Program-made: the position numbers and the translations under genes
Notes under the pieces: model-generated
The model's input: only the letters and a program-made list of their open reading frames with translations
Told to the model about the DNA's origin: nothing
Database searches by the model: none
Assembly: GCA_965659725.1 (NCBI GenBank)
Contig: CBFHXG010000008.1
Location: forward strand, 17,041-81,040
Length of the DNA: 64,000 bases
Source: Phaeocystidibacter sp965659725
GTDB lineage: Bacteria; Bacteroidota; Bacteroidia; Flavobacteriales; Schleiferiaceae
Direction of reading: 5' to 3'
Part shown: one piece after another, positions 8,100 through 16,296 of the stretch
Layout of the letters: every line of letters begins with the position of its first letter
Position numbering within the stretch: position 1 is the stretch's first letter

Positions 8100-8251
8100 G
8101 GAGCCCTGGAGCCCTGAAATCTTTTGTTAAACCGCAGTAGCGTGGACGCTACAACGGAGATCATGGGTGTAGGACTTTTGCCATGTTGCCGCTTGGCCGT
8201 CTTGCCAACCAATAAAGATGGTAGGGGGCAATGCGTACCGTTACCCTCTAC

Positions 8252-8286
8252 CAAAAAAGCCGACAGTCTAGCGACCATCGGCTTTA
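8252..8286 (-). terminator. Terminator of htpG
   Basis: On the minus strand AAAGCCGA and TCGGCTTTTTT form a stem with a T run, about 75 bp after the htpG stop codon. The interval 8100-8250 contains no convincing gene. Confidence 0.6.
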
Positions 8287-8359
8287 GGCGGAATTCAACT
8301 AAATCTCACAGTGGAGAATCAGAGTAATAACCCTCCATCGAGATGTTTGTTCTATCCAA

Positions 8360-10237
8360 TTATAATTTATCCACACTTCGCTGAATAAACGATGTCAACG
8401 CCTCTCCATGAAGCAAGTTCTGCTGTAGCATGGCTAGGTCTGTTGCATCCTTGATGAGTTGCTTCTGTGCATCATCCTTCGTGTCCAAGATGCGCGATGC
8501 CAACGGGTGATTCGTATTTACGATCATCTCGTAGCTTTCCGGGAGCTCACCCATCATCATTCCACCACCACCAGTCATTTGCATTTCCTTCATTCTGCGC
8601 ATGAATTCCGGGACTGTGATGGTCAGTGGAAGTTCCTCACTGTCCATGTTTTCCAAACGGACCGTGAATTTGTTCTTGTCGATGTTCGACTCCAACGTCT
8701 CTTTCAATTCTTCTTGCTGCTTCTCACTCAATGCCGAACTAATCTCCTCATCTCTCTGGATCAACTTGTCAATGGTATCGGCATCAACACGAGCAAATTT
8801 CACTTTCTCGTAAGAGCTCTCGAGCTTCTGGATATAGTGAGATGTAAGCGGACTATCAAGCAATACGACGTCATAGCCCTTCGCATTGGCCTTACTGATG
8901 AAGGAGTGTTGAGCCTCCTTGTTTGCAGCGTATAACACTACCGTTTCACCATCCTTGTTGACCTGGTTTTCCTTGATCTTCTCCAAGTATTCATCAATGG
9001 TGAATTTCTCATCCTTGGTGTTCGCCATCAAGGCAAACTTCTTAGCGCGCTCGAAGAATTTTTCTTCGCTGAGCATGCCATACTCGATGATCACTTTGAT
9101 GTCGTTCCACTTCTTCGCGAAGTCTTCTCTATCTGCCTTAAAGAGTTCCTCTAGCTTATCGGCCACCTTCTTGGTAATGTGTGAGCTGATCTTGCGAACA
9201 TTGTGGTCGTTCTGCAGATAAGAACGGCTCACATTCAAAGGAATATCTTTGCTATCGATCACCCCATGAAGTAAGGTGAGGAAGTCAGGTACAATTCCCT
9301 CAACGTGATCGGTTACGAAAACTTGGCTTTGATAAAGCTGGATCTTGTTCTTCTGGATCTCCATGTTCGGCTTGATACGCGGGAAGAATAGTATCCCCGT
9401 CAAGTCGAAAGGATAGTCCACATTCAAATGAATATGGAACAGCGGCTCTTCGAAGGTCATCGGATAGAGCTCACGGTAGAATTTCGAATAATCTTCGTCT
9501 TCCAATTCATTCGGAGCCTTTGTCCATGCCGGCTCTGTATTGTTGACGATGTTTGGAACCGTTACTTTTTCTTCTTTGGCATCTTCTCCATCACCTTCTT
9601 TACGCGTTTCTTCACGGGTGCCGAATTGAATAGGCACCTGCATGAATTTCGCATACTTGTCGAGGAGTTCTCCAATGCGAGATTCTTTCAAGAATTCATT
9701 GCTATCCTCTGCGATGTGCAAGATGATCTCCGTTCCTCGGTTTTCTTTTTCAACCGTTTCAAGATTGAACTCAGGATTTCCTTCGCATACCCAATGAACA
9801 GCCTCATTCGCCTCTGCCTTGAAGCTGCGCGTCTTGATCTCCACCTTGGAGGCCACCATAAAGGCAGAGTAGAAACCTAGACCAAAGTGACCAATGATAT
9901 CGGCACCATCGAGCTTGCCCTCGTATTTCTTCAAGAAGTCTTCCGCACCGGAAAAGGCAACCTGGTTGATGTATTGATCTACTTCTTCTGCAGTCATACC
10001 CACACCACGGTCGATGATGCGAAGCTGCTTGTTTTCCTCATCGATCTCAACCTTGATGGTGAGGTCGCCCAATTCGCCTTTTGCTTCTCCAAGGCGACTG
10101 AGTTGTTTCACCTTCGTTGTGGCATCAACAGCGTTGGAAACCAATTCACGCAAGAAGATCTCATGGTCTGAGTAAAGGAACTTCTTGATGATCGGGAAGA
10201 TATTGTCGGCGGTGACGTTGATCTTGCCGGTGCTCAT
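8360..10237 (-). CDS. htpG: Molecular chaperone HtpG (Hsp90)
   Basis: A 625-residue cytoplasmic ATP-dependent chaperone. The N-terminal GHKL ATPase domain shows FLRELVSNAVDA, DRGVGMTAEEV and the lid/G2 motif GHFGLGFYSAFMV. The middle domain carries SRSYLQND, with the catalytic-loop arginine, and the C-terminal dimerisation domain ends RSVDKL. The start is the Met of MSTGKINVTADNIFPIIKKF at 10,237. An in-frame extension to 10,303 adds 22 residues that are not family-like. A palindrome lies 31 bp upstream (10,269-10,293). Length and motifs are standard, and it is not in an operon. Confidence 0.97.
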   Translation of the reverse strand: MSTGKINVTADNIFPIIKKFLYSDHEIFLRELVSNAVDATTKVKQLSRLGEAKGELGDLTIKVEIDEENKQLRIIDRGVGMTAEEVDQYINQVAFSGAEDFLKKYEGKLDGADIIGHFGLGFYSAFMVASKVEIKTRSFKAEANEAVHWVCEGNPEFNLETVEKENRGTEIILHIAEDSNEFLKESRIGELLDKYAKFMQVPIQFGTREETRKEGDGEDAKEEKVTVPNIVNNTEPAWTKAPNELEDEDYSKFYRELYPMTFEEPLFHIHLNVDYPFDLTGILFFPRIKPNMEIQKNKIQLYQSQVFVTDHVEGIVPDFLTLLHGVIDSKDIPLNVSRSYLQNDHNVRKISSHITKKVADKLEELFKADREDFAKKWNDIKVIIEYGMLSEEKFFERAKKFALMANTKDEKFTIDEYLEKIKENQVNKDGETVVLYAANKEAQHSFISKANAKGYDVVLLDSPLTSHYIQKLESSYEKVKFARVDADTIDKLIQRDEEISSALSEKQQEELKETLESNIDKNKFTVRLENMDSEELPLTITVPEFMRRMKEMQMTGGGGMMMGELPESYEMIVNTNHPLASRILDTKDDAQKQLIKDATDLAMLQQNLLHGEALTSFIQRSVDKL

Positions 10238-10268
10238 GATGTATATAATTTTAGTTCGATAAACGTAT

Positions 10269-10293
10269 GATTGTTCTACGCGTTTGAACAATC
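10269..10293. promoter_or_regulatory. Palindrome upstream of htpG
   Basis: GATTGTTC (10,269-10,276) and GAACAATC (10,286-10,293) are perfect inverted halves around a 9-base spacer that contains ACGCGT. This may be an operator for htpG. It is not the CIRCE/HrcA sequence, and the binding protein is unknown. Confidence 0.4.
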
Positions 10294-10407
10294 GATATGC
10301 CACTGAATGTTCTAAGAGGATTTGCTGTCAAGTTGTCCGTTTTATGCTGACATTCGCTGACAACGTGGAATATGTTTACTTTGTAGTTCATCTAGAAACC
10401 GAATACC

Positions 10408-11418
10408 ATGAGTTATACTGCCCGAATCGCAGGCATGGGTTACTATGTTCCAGAGAATGTGGTAACCAATGACGACCTGTCCAAGTTGATGGAGACCAAT
10501 GATGAGTGGATCACCGAGAGAACAGGGATCAAAGAACGTCGCTTTGTAAAGGAAGGCGATGGAAATACAACGTCTGGAATGGGCGTGAAGGCCGCTAAGA
10601 TGGCCTTGGAAAATGCAGGGGTTGATAAAGACGATATCGATTTTATCATCTTCGCTACACTGAGTCCAGATTACTATTTCCCAGGTCCGGGTGTACTCGT
10701 TCAACGTGATCTAGGCATCAAGGAAGTAGGCGCTCTCGATGTTCGAAATCAATGTTCAGGATTCGTTTACGCCATGAGCGTGGCCGATCAGTATATCCGT
10801 TCAGGTATGTACAAGAATATCTTGGTTATTGGATCTGAACTTCACAGCGGAGGCTTAGACATGACCACACGCGGACGTGGAGTGAGCGTGATCTTCGGCG
10901 ATGGAGCGGGAGCCGCAGTAGTTACTCGCTCAGAGAAGGAAGGTCAGGGTATCATGAGCTCTCATTTGCACAGTCAGGGTGAGCACGCAGAGGAACTGGC
11001 GTTGATCGGACCAGCTACCACGCGTTGGGTAGATCAGATCATAGAAGATAATGATCCAGATGAAACGGATTACTATCCATACATGAATGGCAACTTCGTG
11101 TTCAAGCACGCCGTTACTCGCTTTGAGGAAGTGATCAATGAGGCATTGGACGCCAATGGGTTTAAAGCGGCTGATATTGATATGTTGATCCCGCATCAGG
11201 CGAACCTTCGAATTTCACAATTCATCGCCAAGAAGATGGGGCTAGGTCCCGATCAAGTGTACAACAACATCATGCGCTACGGCAATACTACCGCGGCATC
11301 CATTCCTATAGCATTGACAGAGGCCATTCAAGAAGGAAGGGTGAAGGAAGGCGATCTCGTTTGCTTAGCAGCATTTGGTTCTGGATTTACATGGGGATCT
11401 GTTCTCATGCGCTGGTGA
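10408..11418 (+). CDS. 3-oxoacyl-ACP synthase III family protein (FabH-like)
   Basis: A 336-residue thiolase-fold enzyme of the KAS III family. The catalytic triad is visible: Cys116 in NQCSGF, His263 in PHQANLRI and Asn293 in YGNTTAAS. The N-terminal GMGYYVPENVVTNDDLSK and the glycine-rich C-terminus (AAFGSGFTWGSVLMRW) are typical. KAS III condenses an acyl-CoA primer with malonyl-ACP to start fatty-acid synthesis, and paralogues act in pigment or other lipid pathways. The usual fatty-acid gene neighbours (plsX, rpmF) are absent. It is followed after 30 bp by a CrtA-like gene and then an AlkB-like gene, so a specialised role is possible, although this could also be the housekeeping enzyme. 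Confidence 0.92.
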   Translation: MSYTARIAGMGYYVPENVVTNDDLSKLMETNDEWITERTGIKERRFVKEGDGNTTSGMGVKAAKMALENAGVDKDDIDFIIFATLSPDYYFPGPGVLVQRDLGIKEVGALDVRNQCSGFVYAMSVADQYIRSGMYKNILVIGSELHSGGLDMTTRGRGVSVIFGDGAGAAVVTRSEKEGQGIMSSHLHSQGEHAEELALIGPATTRWVDQIIEDNDPDETDYYPYMNGNFVFKHAVTRFEEVINEALDANGFKAADIDMLIPHQANLRISQFIAKKMGLGPDQVYNNIMRYGNTTAASIPIALTEAIQEGRVKEGDLVCLAAFGSGFTWGSVLMRW

Positions 11419-11448
11419 ACCGAAAGCAATTAGAGGTGTTCACTTTAT

Positions 11449-12138
11449 ATGCTCACATCGATCCTAACATTTCGATATAAAGGATTCCAGGATATTCGCT
11501 GGGCCTTGGCGCAGATGCGCAACCTACATCCCGAGATGGTCAACGTCTCGGGATTGTCTTTTTACAAGCTGCTGGGCAGCGGGGCAGGTAATGGCTTTTC
11601 CATCTGGCCGGACTTCTCAACCTTTGTGCTTCTCACCGTTTGGGAAACGAAAGATGATATGGGTCGATTCAGGGCATCGCATGCCGTTTTAAACGAAATG
11701 ATGAAGCGATGTGACGAGTGGGGAGGAGCCTTGCTACTGCCGTTCAAGGGCCATGGTACCTGGAATGGACAACAACCCTTCGAATTCATCGATCAGCCCG
11801 AAGGAGATTATCCACTAGCCGTTCTTACGAGAGCGAGTATAGAACGCAAGAAAGCTCTGAAATTCTGGCGTCGCGTGCCTGGAGTAAGCAAGCACATTCA
11901 GAATATGCCAGGTTTGCTTTGGGCGAAAGGAGTGGGGGAGCTACCATTGGTTGAACAGGCCACCGTTTCCTTCTGGAGAAGTTCTAAAGAGCTCAATAAC
12001 TTTGCCTATAAACGAGGAGGCAAACATCAGCCCATGGTGAAAATGACACGCGAAGTAGGGTGGTACAGTGAGGAGATGTTCGTTCGATTCAAAGTTCATG
12101 AATGGGAAGGCAGTTTTCAACAGTTTGTTGATATCTAG
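11449..12138 (+). CDS. CrtA-like (spheroidene monooxygenase family) protein
   Basis: A 229-residue protein resembling the CrtA family: LGSGAGNGFSIWPDFS, the HGTWNGQQPF stretch, VLTRASI, FWRRVPGVSKHI, PGLLWAKGVGELPL, QATVSFWRS and the terminal GWYSEEMFVRF are all family landmarks. CrtA in purple bacteria is a haem monooxygenase that acts on carotenoids. A crtA-related gene from a marine flavobacterium has been reported to encode a carotenoid 2-hydroxylase of myxol synthesis. No other carotenoid genes lie in this window, so the substrate cannot be read from context. It lies 30 bp after the fabH-like gene and 53 bp before an AlkB-like gene, all on the plus strand. It ends with TAG. Confidence 0.78.
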   Translation: MLTSILTFRYKGFQDIRWALAQMRNLHPEMVNVSGLSFYKLLGSGAGNGFSIWPDFSTFVLLTVWETKDDMGRFRASHAVLNEMMKRCDEWGGALLLPFKGHGTWNGQQPFEFIDQPEGDYPLAVLTRASIERKKALKFWRRVPGVSKHIQNMPGLLWAKGVGELPLVEQATVSFWRSSKELNNFAYKRGGKHQPMVKMTREVGWYSEEMFVRFKVHEWEGSFQQFVDI

Positions 12139-12191
12139 ATAGTTAGACTAGATGATGAGTTTTGGGAATTCTGCGTAAATTCATCCTCCAT

Positions 12192-13283
12192 ATGCAAATA
12201 CCGTTAAAAGACAGACTGCAATATTTGGCGGTTTTCACGCTCCCTCTCGCCGCTGCTGTGTCCTTTCAAGCCGAAGGATGGCTCACTTTCATTGCCGTTA
12301 TCTATTCGTTTGCATTCATCCCTCTACTCGAGCTCTTCTTACCTCCACGAACGTACAATGATCCGCCTGAATTGGCGGAGAAGAAGGGTAAGGATCTCTG
12401 GTTCGACTTTCTTTTGGTACTCGTTGTTCCCATTCAATATGCATTTGGTATTTGGTTCTTGTTTGCGGTCTCCGAGCCGGGTTTAGGTACGGTGAGTATC
12501 ATTGGAAGGATCACTGCTTACGGGATGATGTGTGGGGTAATCGGTATCAATGTGGCGCATGAATTGGGCCACCGACCACAAAAGGGCTATCAATTCTTGG
12601 CCAAGACATTGCTACTAACTTCCCAATACACACATTTCTTCATAGAGCATAATCGCGGTCATCACAAACACGTGGCCACACCGGTAGACCCAAGTACGGC
12701 GCGTTTGAATGAACCTGTCATGTTGTTCTGGATCCGCTCGGTCACACAAACCTACAGAAAGGCATGGCGGCTCGAAGCGCAACGGTTGAAGAGAAAGAAG
12801 AAGTCGGTTCTAAGCCTGAACAATGAGATGATCCGTTTTACCCTATTCCAAGTATTGGTGTTTGGAACCATTTACCTCTTTTTCGGATGGAAGGTGATGT
12901 TGCTTTACCTCGCCGCTGCAGTGATGGGCTTCCTGCTCTTGGAAACGGTCAACTACATCGAACACTATGGGCTGCTCCGCAAGAAGGTTTCGGAACACCG
13001 ATATGAGAATGCGGGTCCGCAGCACAGTTGGAACAGCGACCATCAAGTGGGTAGGGCCTTGTTGTTTGAATTAAGCCGACACAGCGACCATCATTTCCGT
13101 CCGGCTAAGAAATACCCAACGCTCCAACGTTGGGAGGAAGCGCCTCAAATGCCAACCGGTTACCCAGGGATGATGCTCTTATCCATTATTCCACCACTGT
13201 GGTTCGCGATCATGAACAAGAAAGTGATCACCTATCGGTTGAAGGAAGAGTTGGAGGATTCGAGGGAGTTGGCGGGGTCTTGA
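12192..13283 (+). CDS. AlkB-like membrane di-iron monooxygenase/hydroxylase
   Basis: A 363-residue integral membrane protein with several hydrophobic segments and the full histidine-box set of the alkane hydroxylase (AlkB) family. The boxes are HELGH (residues 123-127), HNRGHH (153-158), the AlkB-specific NYIEHYG (254-260) and RHSDHH (296-301). These histidines bind two irons that oxidise an alkyl chain. The rubredoxin partner usually found with true alkane hydroxylases is not adjacent. An in-frame TTG at 12,162 would add 10 residues, but the ATG at 12,192 begins close to the family start. The substrate may be an alkane, a fatty acyl chain or, given the CrtA-like neighbour, another lipid. That last idea is inference. 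Confidence 0.88.
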   Translation: MQIPLKDRLQYLAVFTLPLAAAVSFQAEGWLTFIAVIYSFAFIPLLELFLPPRTYNDPPELAEKKGKDLWFDFLLVLVVPIQYAFGIWFLFAVSEPGLGTVSIIGRITAYGMMCGVIGINVAHELGHRPQKGYQFLAKTLLLTSQYTHFFIEHNRGHHKHVATPVDPSTARLNEPVMLFWIRSVTQTYRKAWRLEAQRLKRKKKSVLSLNNEMIRFTLFQVLVFGTIYLFFGWKVMLLYLAAAVMGFLLLETVNYIEHYGLLRKKVSEHRYENAGPQHSWNSDHQVGRALLFELSRHSDHHFRPAKKYPTLQRWEEAPQMPTGYPGMMLLSIIPPLWFAIMNKKVITYRLKEELEDSRELAGS

Positions 13284-13307
13284 GAATTAGATTAAGTAGC
13301 CCATAGA

Positions 13308-13601
13308 TCAAGACGTGAACAGGGTATCTATGTCCTGTCTACCAACAATTCTCATTATTTCTACCTGATCATTTATGACTCTGTAAAAGATGCTATCACT
13401 TCCGCATGGGCATCTTCTGTATCCAGGCTTAATTTGATCCACCGCCTCAAAAGCGTTCGGGTTACTAGCAATAATGTTAAAATATTCGAAGAGAATGTCA
13501 TAGTAGATGGATGCTTGACGCTCACCAAAATTGACAACACCGAAACCGTAAATGCGAACCAGATCCTCTTCTGCGTCCGAGGATAGTCTAAACTTAGCCA
13601 T
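13308..13601 (-). CDS. ParE/RelE-family toxin
   Basis: A 97-residue small basic protein with the ParE fold signature: FRLSSDAEEDLVRIYGFG, a central helix pair (FEYFNIIASNP), then the strands YRRCPCGSDSIFYRV and VEIMRIVGRQD. ParE toxins inhibit DNA gyrase; related RelE toxins cleave mRNA. The start overlaps the antitoxin's stop by 8 bp, as expected for a co-translated pair. Its placement after a ribbon-helix-helix antitoxin favours the ParE assignment. The molecular target is not provable from sequence. Confidence 0.88.
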   Translation of the reverse strand: MAKFRLSSDAEEDLVRIYGFGVVNFGERQASIYYDILFEYFNIIASNPNAFEAVDQIKPGYRRCPCGSDSIFYRVINDQVEIMRIVGRQDIDTLFTS

Positions 13602-13833
13602 TCATGCGACTCTTAGCCAATAAGAGAATTTCTTCTTTTGATCGATTTGAAAATCCACTTTGTTCGGCTGAGTCGAGCTTTGATCTCAATGAAGAGAGCT
13701 GCTCTTCACGCTTTCTAGCTTGCCTTATGAGATCATTGATCAATTCACTCTTACTGGAGTATTCCTGACTTTCAATTTGAGCCCTTAACCATTGGTCGTT
13801 TGGTTCTGTAACTGAGATACTTTGTCTTGCCAT
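13594..13833 (-). CDS. ParD-like ribbon-helix-helix antitoxin
   Basis: A 79-residue protein. The first 45 residues match the RHH DNA-binding fold of ParD/CC2985-type antitoxins: a short beta strand (QSISVTEP), then EYSSKSELINDLIRQARKRE. The flexible C-terminal half would wrap the toxin. It is the first gene of the pair and probably represses its own promoter through the palindrome ending 10 bp upstream of its start codon. Confidence 0.88.
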   Translation of the reverse strand: MARQSISVTEPNDQWLRAQIESQEYSSKSELINDLIRQARKREEQLSSLRSKLDSAEQSGFSNRSKEEILLLAKSRMNG

Positions 13834-13842
13834 GGTGTTTAT

Positions 13843-13862
13843 TTGGTGTAAATATACACCAA
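13843..13862. promoter_or_regulatory. Perfect palindromic operator of the parDE-like pair
   Basis: TTGGTGTA-AATA-TACACCAA is a perfect 8+8 inverted repeat. Read on the minus strand it contains TATATTTA, one base from the TAnnTTTG -7 box, so repressor binding would cover the promoter. This is typical of ParD autoregulation. Confidence 0.75.
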
Positions 13863-13907
13863 TTCATGGTCAAATTCCATCATGCATAAATGATACTGGT
13901 GCAAGTC

Positions 13908-14201
13908 TCACTTATGAGTAAAGGTGAATATCCCGTTTAAGCTCCTCCTGCTTAGTCCAAACCACATCAGCATTGTCACAATCCAAACGAGAGAGGCATC
14001 CACGATGAAATTGCCGATTAGAACTCCATGCTGAACGTCTCCGTCCATCAAGAATTGGTAGTAATACGTCAAAGGAAAGCCCACTTCAAAATTCATTCGG
14101 CTTTCTTGAGATATGAGTACGGTCGTCAGACTAACCAGAACAAAAGTGTCAGCGGGAAGGATTGTGGCATAGATTATCTCAACCGCTACTTTACGGCTCA
14201 T
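13908..14201 (-). CDS. Small hypothetical membrane protein
   Basis: 97 residues with two strongly hydrophobic stretches: residues about 5-30 (VEIIYATILPADTFVLVSLT) and 58-83 (GVLIGNFIVDASLVWIVTML). A basic C-terminus follows. I do not recognise the family. Similar short two-helix membrane proteins are scattered in flavobacterial genomes as lone genes. It lies between the toxin-antitoxin pair and a secreted hypothetical protein, all on the minus strand, with no overlap. Confidence 0.6.
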   Translation of the reverse strand: MSRKVAVEIIYATILPADTFVLVSLTTVLISQESRMNFEVGFPLTYYYQFLMDGDVQHGVLIGNFIVDASLVWIVTMLMWFGLSRRSLNGIFTFTHK

Positions 14202-14245
14202 AACTACTTGTTTATGAATGTGTTCAAGCAGATGGCCATATTTCC

Positions 14246-15244
14246 TTAGAACTGATAATTCAACCGCAACCCGTATTTCGGGAAAGCATCTGCTTGGGCG
14301 TCAGGATCCAAAGACCGACCATTGAACACAAACATCATCCTGTAATTCGCCAAACTGATGCCAGTTTCCCATTGAAAGCCCAAACCACTGTTGAGGTCAG
14401 AGGATAGTGGATTCTGATTCACGAAAGCAAAACCGAAATCGAGCATGATGAAGTGCACGTTGGCCGACCAGCGCAGGTTGAGGTTGTTAACCGCATTCCA
14501 ATTGTAGAATTCGGCATTCAAGGAAGTTTCAAATCCCATCAATAGGATGTCGCTTATCATCAATCCGTATTGCGCATAATACCCAGCGTAGATCCCACCT
14601 TTAACGGTCCTGGCGCTAACTGGGCCTCTGTCCACCGCCATCAAGCCAACTTGTGGGTTGTGCTTCCAGCCTACACTGAACAATGTTTCCAGCGGTCCGG
14701 AGGAACCTGGTGAAACACACTTTTTAGTAGGGTCCACTTGGATCATTATATTGCCGAATTGAGCGACTCCCATTTCGCGATCGATCTCAACTTCAAACCA
14801 ACCCAATAGCGTGTCACCTTGGTCGATATAATAGAAGGCGTAATACTCAGATCGATCTAGGGTTGTAACCCATCCTTCCGTTTGGTTGTTTCCGTACCCC
14901 ATGCTTAAAAGGGGCTGAACCGCACTAGCATTCGATGGGATATATCGAGCGGAGTCTTGGTGAACGTTCTGGGTATATCCGCTGAGGTAGTCCCAGTCTT
15001 CAGGAACCAGCAATCCCATTTTCGGATCCATGAATCGAAAGCCATAGAAACATGTTCCCATTGAGCTCGGTACATCATCCGTGCCTTCAGAGGAGATAAA
15101 CATCATGAGATCGGCCTTCCCGTCTTGGTTGAGATCCTTGTAAGGCTCTTCAATTTGATTCCCATCACAAGGTTCAGGATAGTCGGGTTGAGCAATCGTA
15201 AGTATGGGAAAGAAAATAGCGGAGAACAGGAAGAATAATTTCAT
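14246..15244 (-). CDS. Hypothetical secreted protein
   Basis: 332 residues. MKLFFLFSAIFFPILTIAQ is a clear signal peptide. Near residue 35 an acidic loop, DLNQDGKADLMMF, resembles the calcium-binding DxNxDGxxD loop of FG-GAP or dockerin-like sequences. The C-terminal half alternates aromatic and polar residues (MISDILLMGFETSLNAEFYN; NLNLRWSANVHFIMLDFGFA) and ends in F (YGLRLNYQF), which suggests a beta-rich outer-membrane or surface protein. I do not recognise a named family. It is upstream of nothing obviously related. Confidence 0.75.
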   Translation of the reverse strand: MKLFFLFSAIFFPILTIAQPDYPEPCDGNQIEEPYKDLNQDGKADLMMFISSEGTDDVPSSMGTCFYGFRFMDPKMGLLVPEDWDYLSGYTQNVHQDSARYIPSNASAVQPLLSMGYGNNQTEGWVTTLDRSEYYAFYYIDQGDTLLGWFEVEIDREMGVAQFGNIMIQVDPTKKCVSPGSSGPLETLFSVGWKHNPQVGLMAVDRGPVSARTVKGGIYAGYYAQYGLMISDILLMGFETSLNAEFYNWNAVNNLNLRWSANVHFIMLDFGFAFVNQNPLSSDLNSGLGFQWETGISLANYRMMFVFNGRSLDPDAQADAFPKYGLRLNYQF

Positions 15245-15269
15245 GCTTCCAATATACAGGATGAGCTGC

Positions 15270-16283
15270 TTATTTCCTCTCCATCACTCTTTCGATCACC
15301 CGCTGTTCTACGTCAAATTCCCGGCGATGACTCAGTTTTAAGAAGTGAACGGCATTGAGCATGGATGGTAGATCTCCCGGCTCAGGTACGCCTAGATCCC
15401 TGGCCGATTGCACCAACACTTCCTGTGGAATCAAGCCGATCAATTCAGACCCAAGCACTTCAATGCCTATTTTCTTGGCCTCTCGGCGAACGGCTTCGTA
15501 CACTCTACCTGGACTACATTTTCTGATATCAACAATATTGGTGCTCACTTGAGCATTGCCGTATTCCGGTATCACCCATCCAATGGCTTTAACCCCTTTC
15601 AGCAGACCAGGCAGGCGTTCTGTGCTGCCATCTTCATGGAACACAAGCTGACCTCTTTCTCGCACGATCTCGGCGATGTGCTGGGCCATATCCACATTAT
15701 CCGTATCGAGATCTATGTTGAAGGCGATCAAGAAATGCCTAGCTCCGATCACACTCGCTCCCGAGCCACGCCATTTTTCATCCTTGAAACTACCAAAATC
15801 GGGTTCCCACATTGGGTCGGTAGATTTCCAGTCGAGTGCCTCGTATTCACCCCTTCGGATGTAAGCCAAGTTCTTGCGTTTTTCCGTGGTGGCCGACGCT
15901 TCGTAGAAGTAGCCCGGGATTCCCAATTCCTCCCCAACGCGATAACCTAACTGTCTGGCGAGTTCAGCCGTCTCCTTGAGCGTAATTCCGTGTAGAGGCA
16001 CAAAAGGACAAACATCCACTGCGCCTTGTCGAGGGTGTTCACCCGATTGAGTGCGCATATCGATCGAGCGTTGGGAAACTTCAAATAGTCTAAAGGCTGC
16101 TTCTGATACTTGCGCAGGCGGACCAACGAAAGTAAATACGGTTCGATTGGCGCCCTGTCCTGGGTCAACGTGCAGGAGGTGTACATCTTCAACCGACCCT
16201 ATCGCTTCTGCCATTTGATCGATAATAGCTCTGTCTCTTCCTTCACTTACATTCGGTACGCATTCGATTAGGGGAGTAGACAT
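15270..16283 (-). CDS. ftcD: Glutamate formimidoyltransferase
   Basis: A 337-residue enzyme that transfers the formimino group of N-formimino-L-glutamate to tetrahydrofolate, the folate-linked last step of histidine degradation. Family landmarks are IECVPNVSEGRD at the N-terminus, HVDPGQGANRTVFTFVG, SGEHPRQGAVDVCPFVPL and an ARHFLIAFNIDLDT stretch. The length fits the transferase domain alone, without the cyclodeaminase domain of the bifunctional enzyme. The start is taken at MSTPLIECVPN (16,283); a longer frame to 16,343 would overlap hutG. It is the last gene of the hutI-usp-hutG-ftcD run. Confidence 0.93.
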   Translation of the reverse strand: MSTPLIECVPNVSEGRDRAIIDQMAEAIGSVEDVHLLHVDPGQGANRTVFTFVGPPAQVSEAAFRLFEVSQRSIDMRTQSGEHPRQGAVDVCPFVPLHGITLKETAELARQLGYRVGEELGIPGYFYEASATTEKRKNLAYIRRGEYEALDWKSTDPMWEPDFGSFKDEKWRGSGASVIGARHFLIAFNIDLDTDNVDMAQHIAEIVRERGQLVFHEDGSTERLPGLLKGVKAIGWVIPEYGNAQVSTNIVDIRKCSPGRVYEAVRREAKKIGIEVLGSELIGLIPQEVLVQSARDLGVPEPGDLPSMLNAVHFLKLSHRREFDVEQRVIERVMERK

Positions 16284-16296
16284 GGCAGACGTGTTT

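Noticed and set aside
8459..10171. Long plus-strand frames inside htpG
   Set aside because: They are antisense shadows of a strongly conserved gene.
10230..10303. Longer htpG N-terminus
   Set aside because: The extra 22 residues do not resemble HtpG and precede the canonical MSTGKINVTADN start.
10238..10407. CIRCE element for htpG
   Set aside because: No TTAGCACTC-N9-GAGTGCTAA sequence; only a different palindrome is present.
12162..12191. TTG start for the alkB-like gene
   Set aside because: The ATG at 12,192 fits the usual family N-terminus; the extension adds 10 residues without support.
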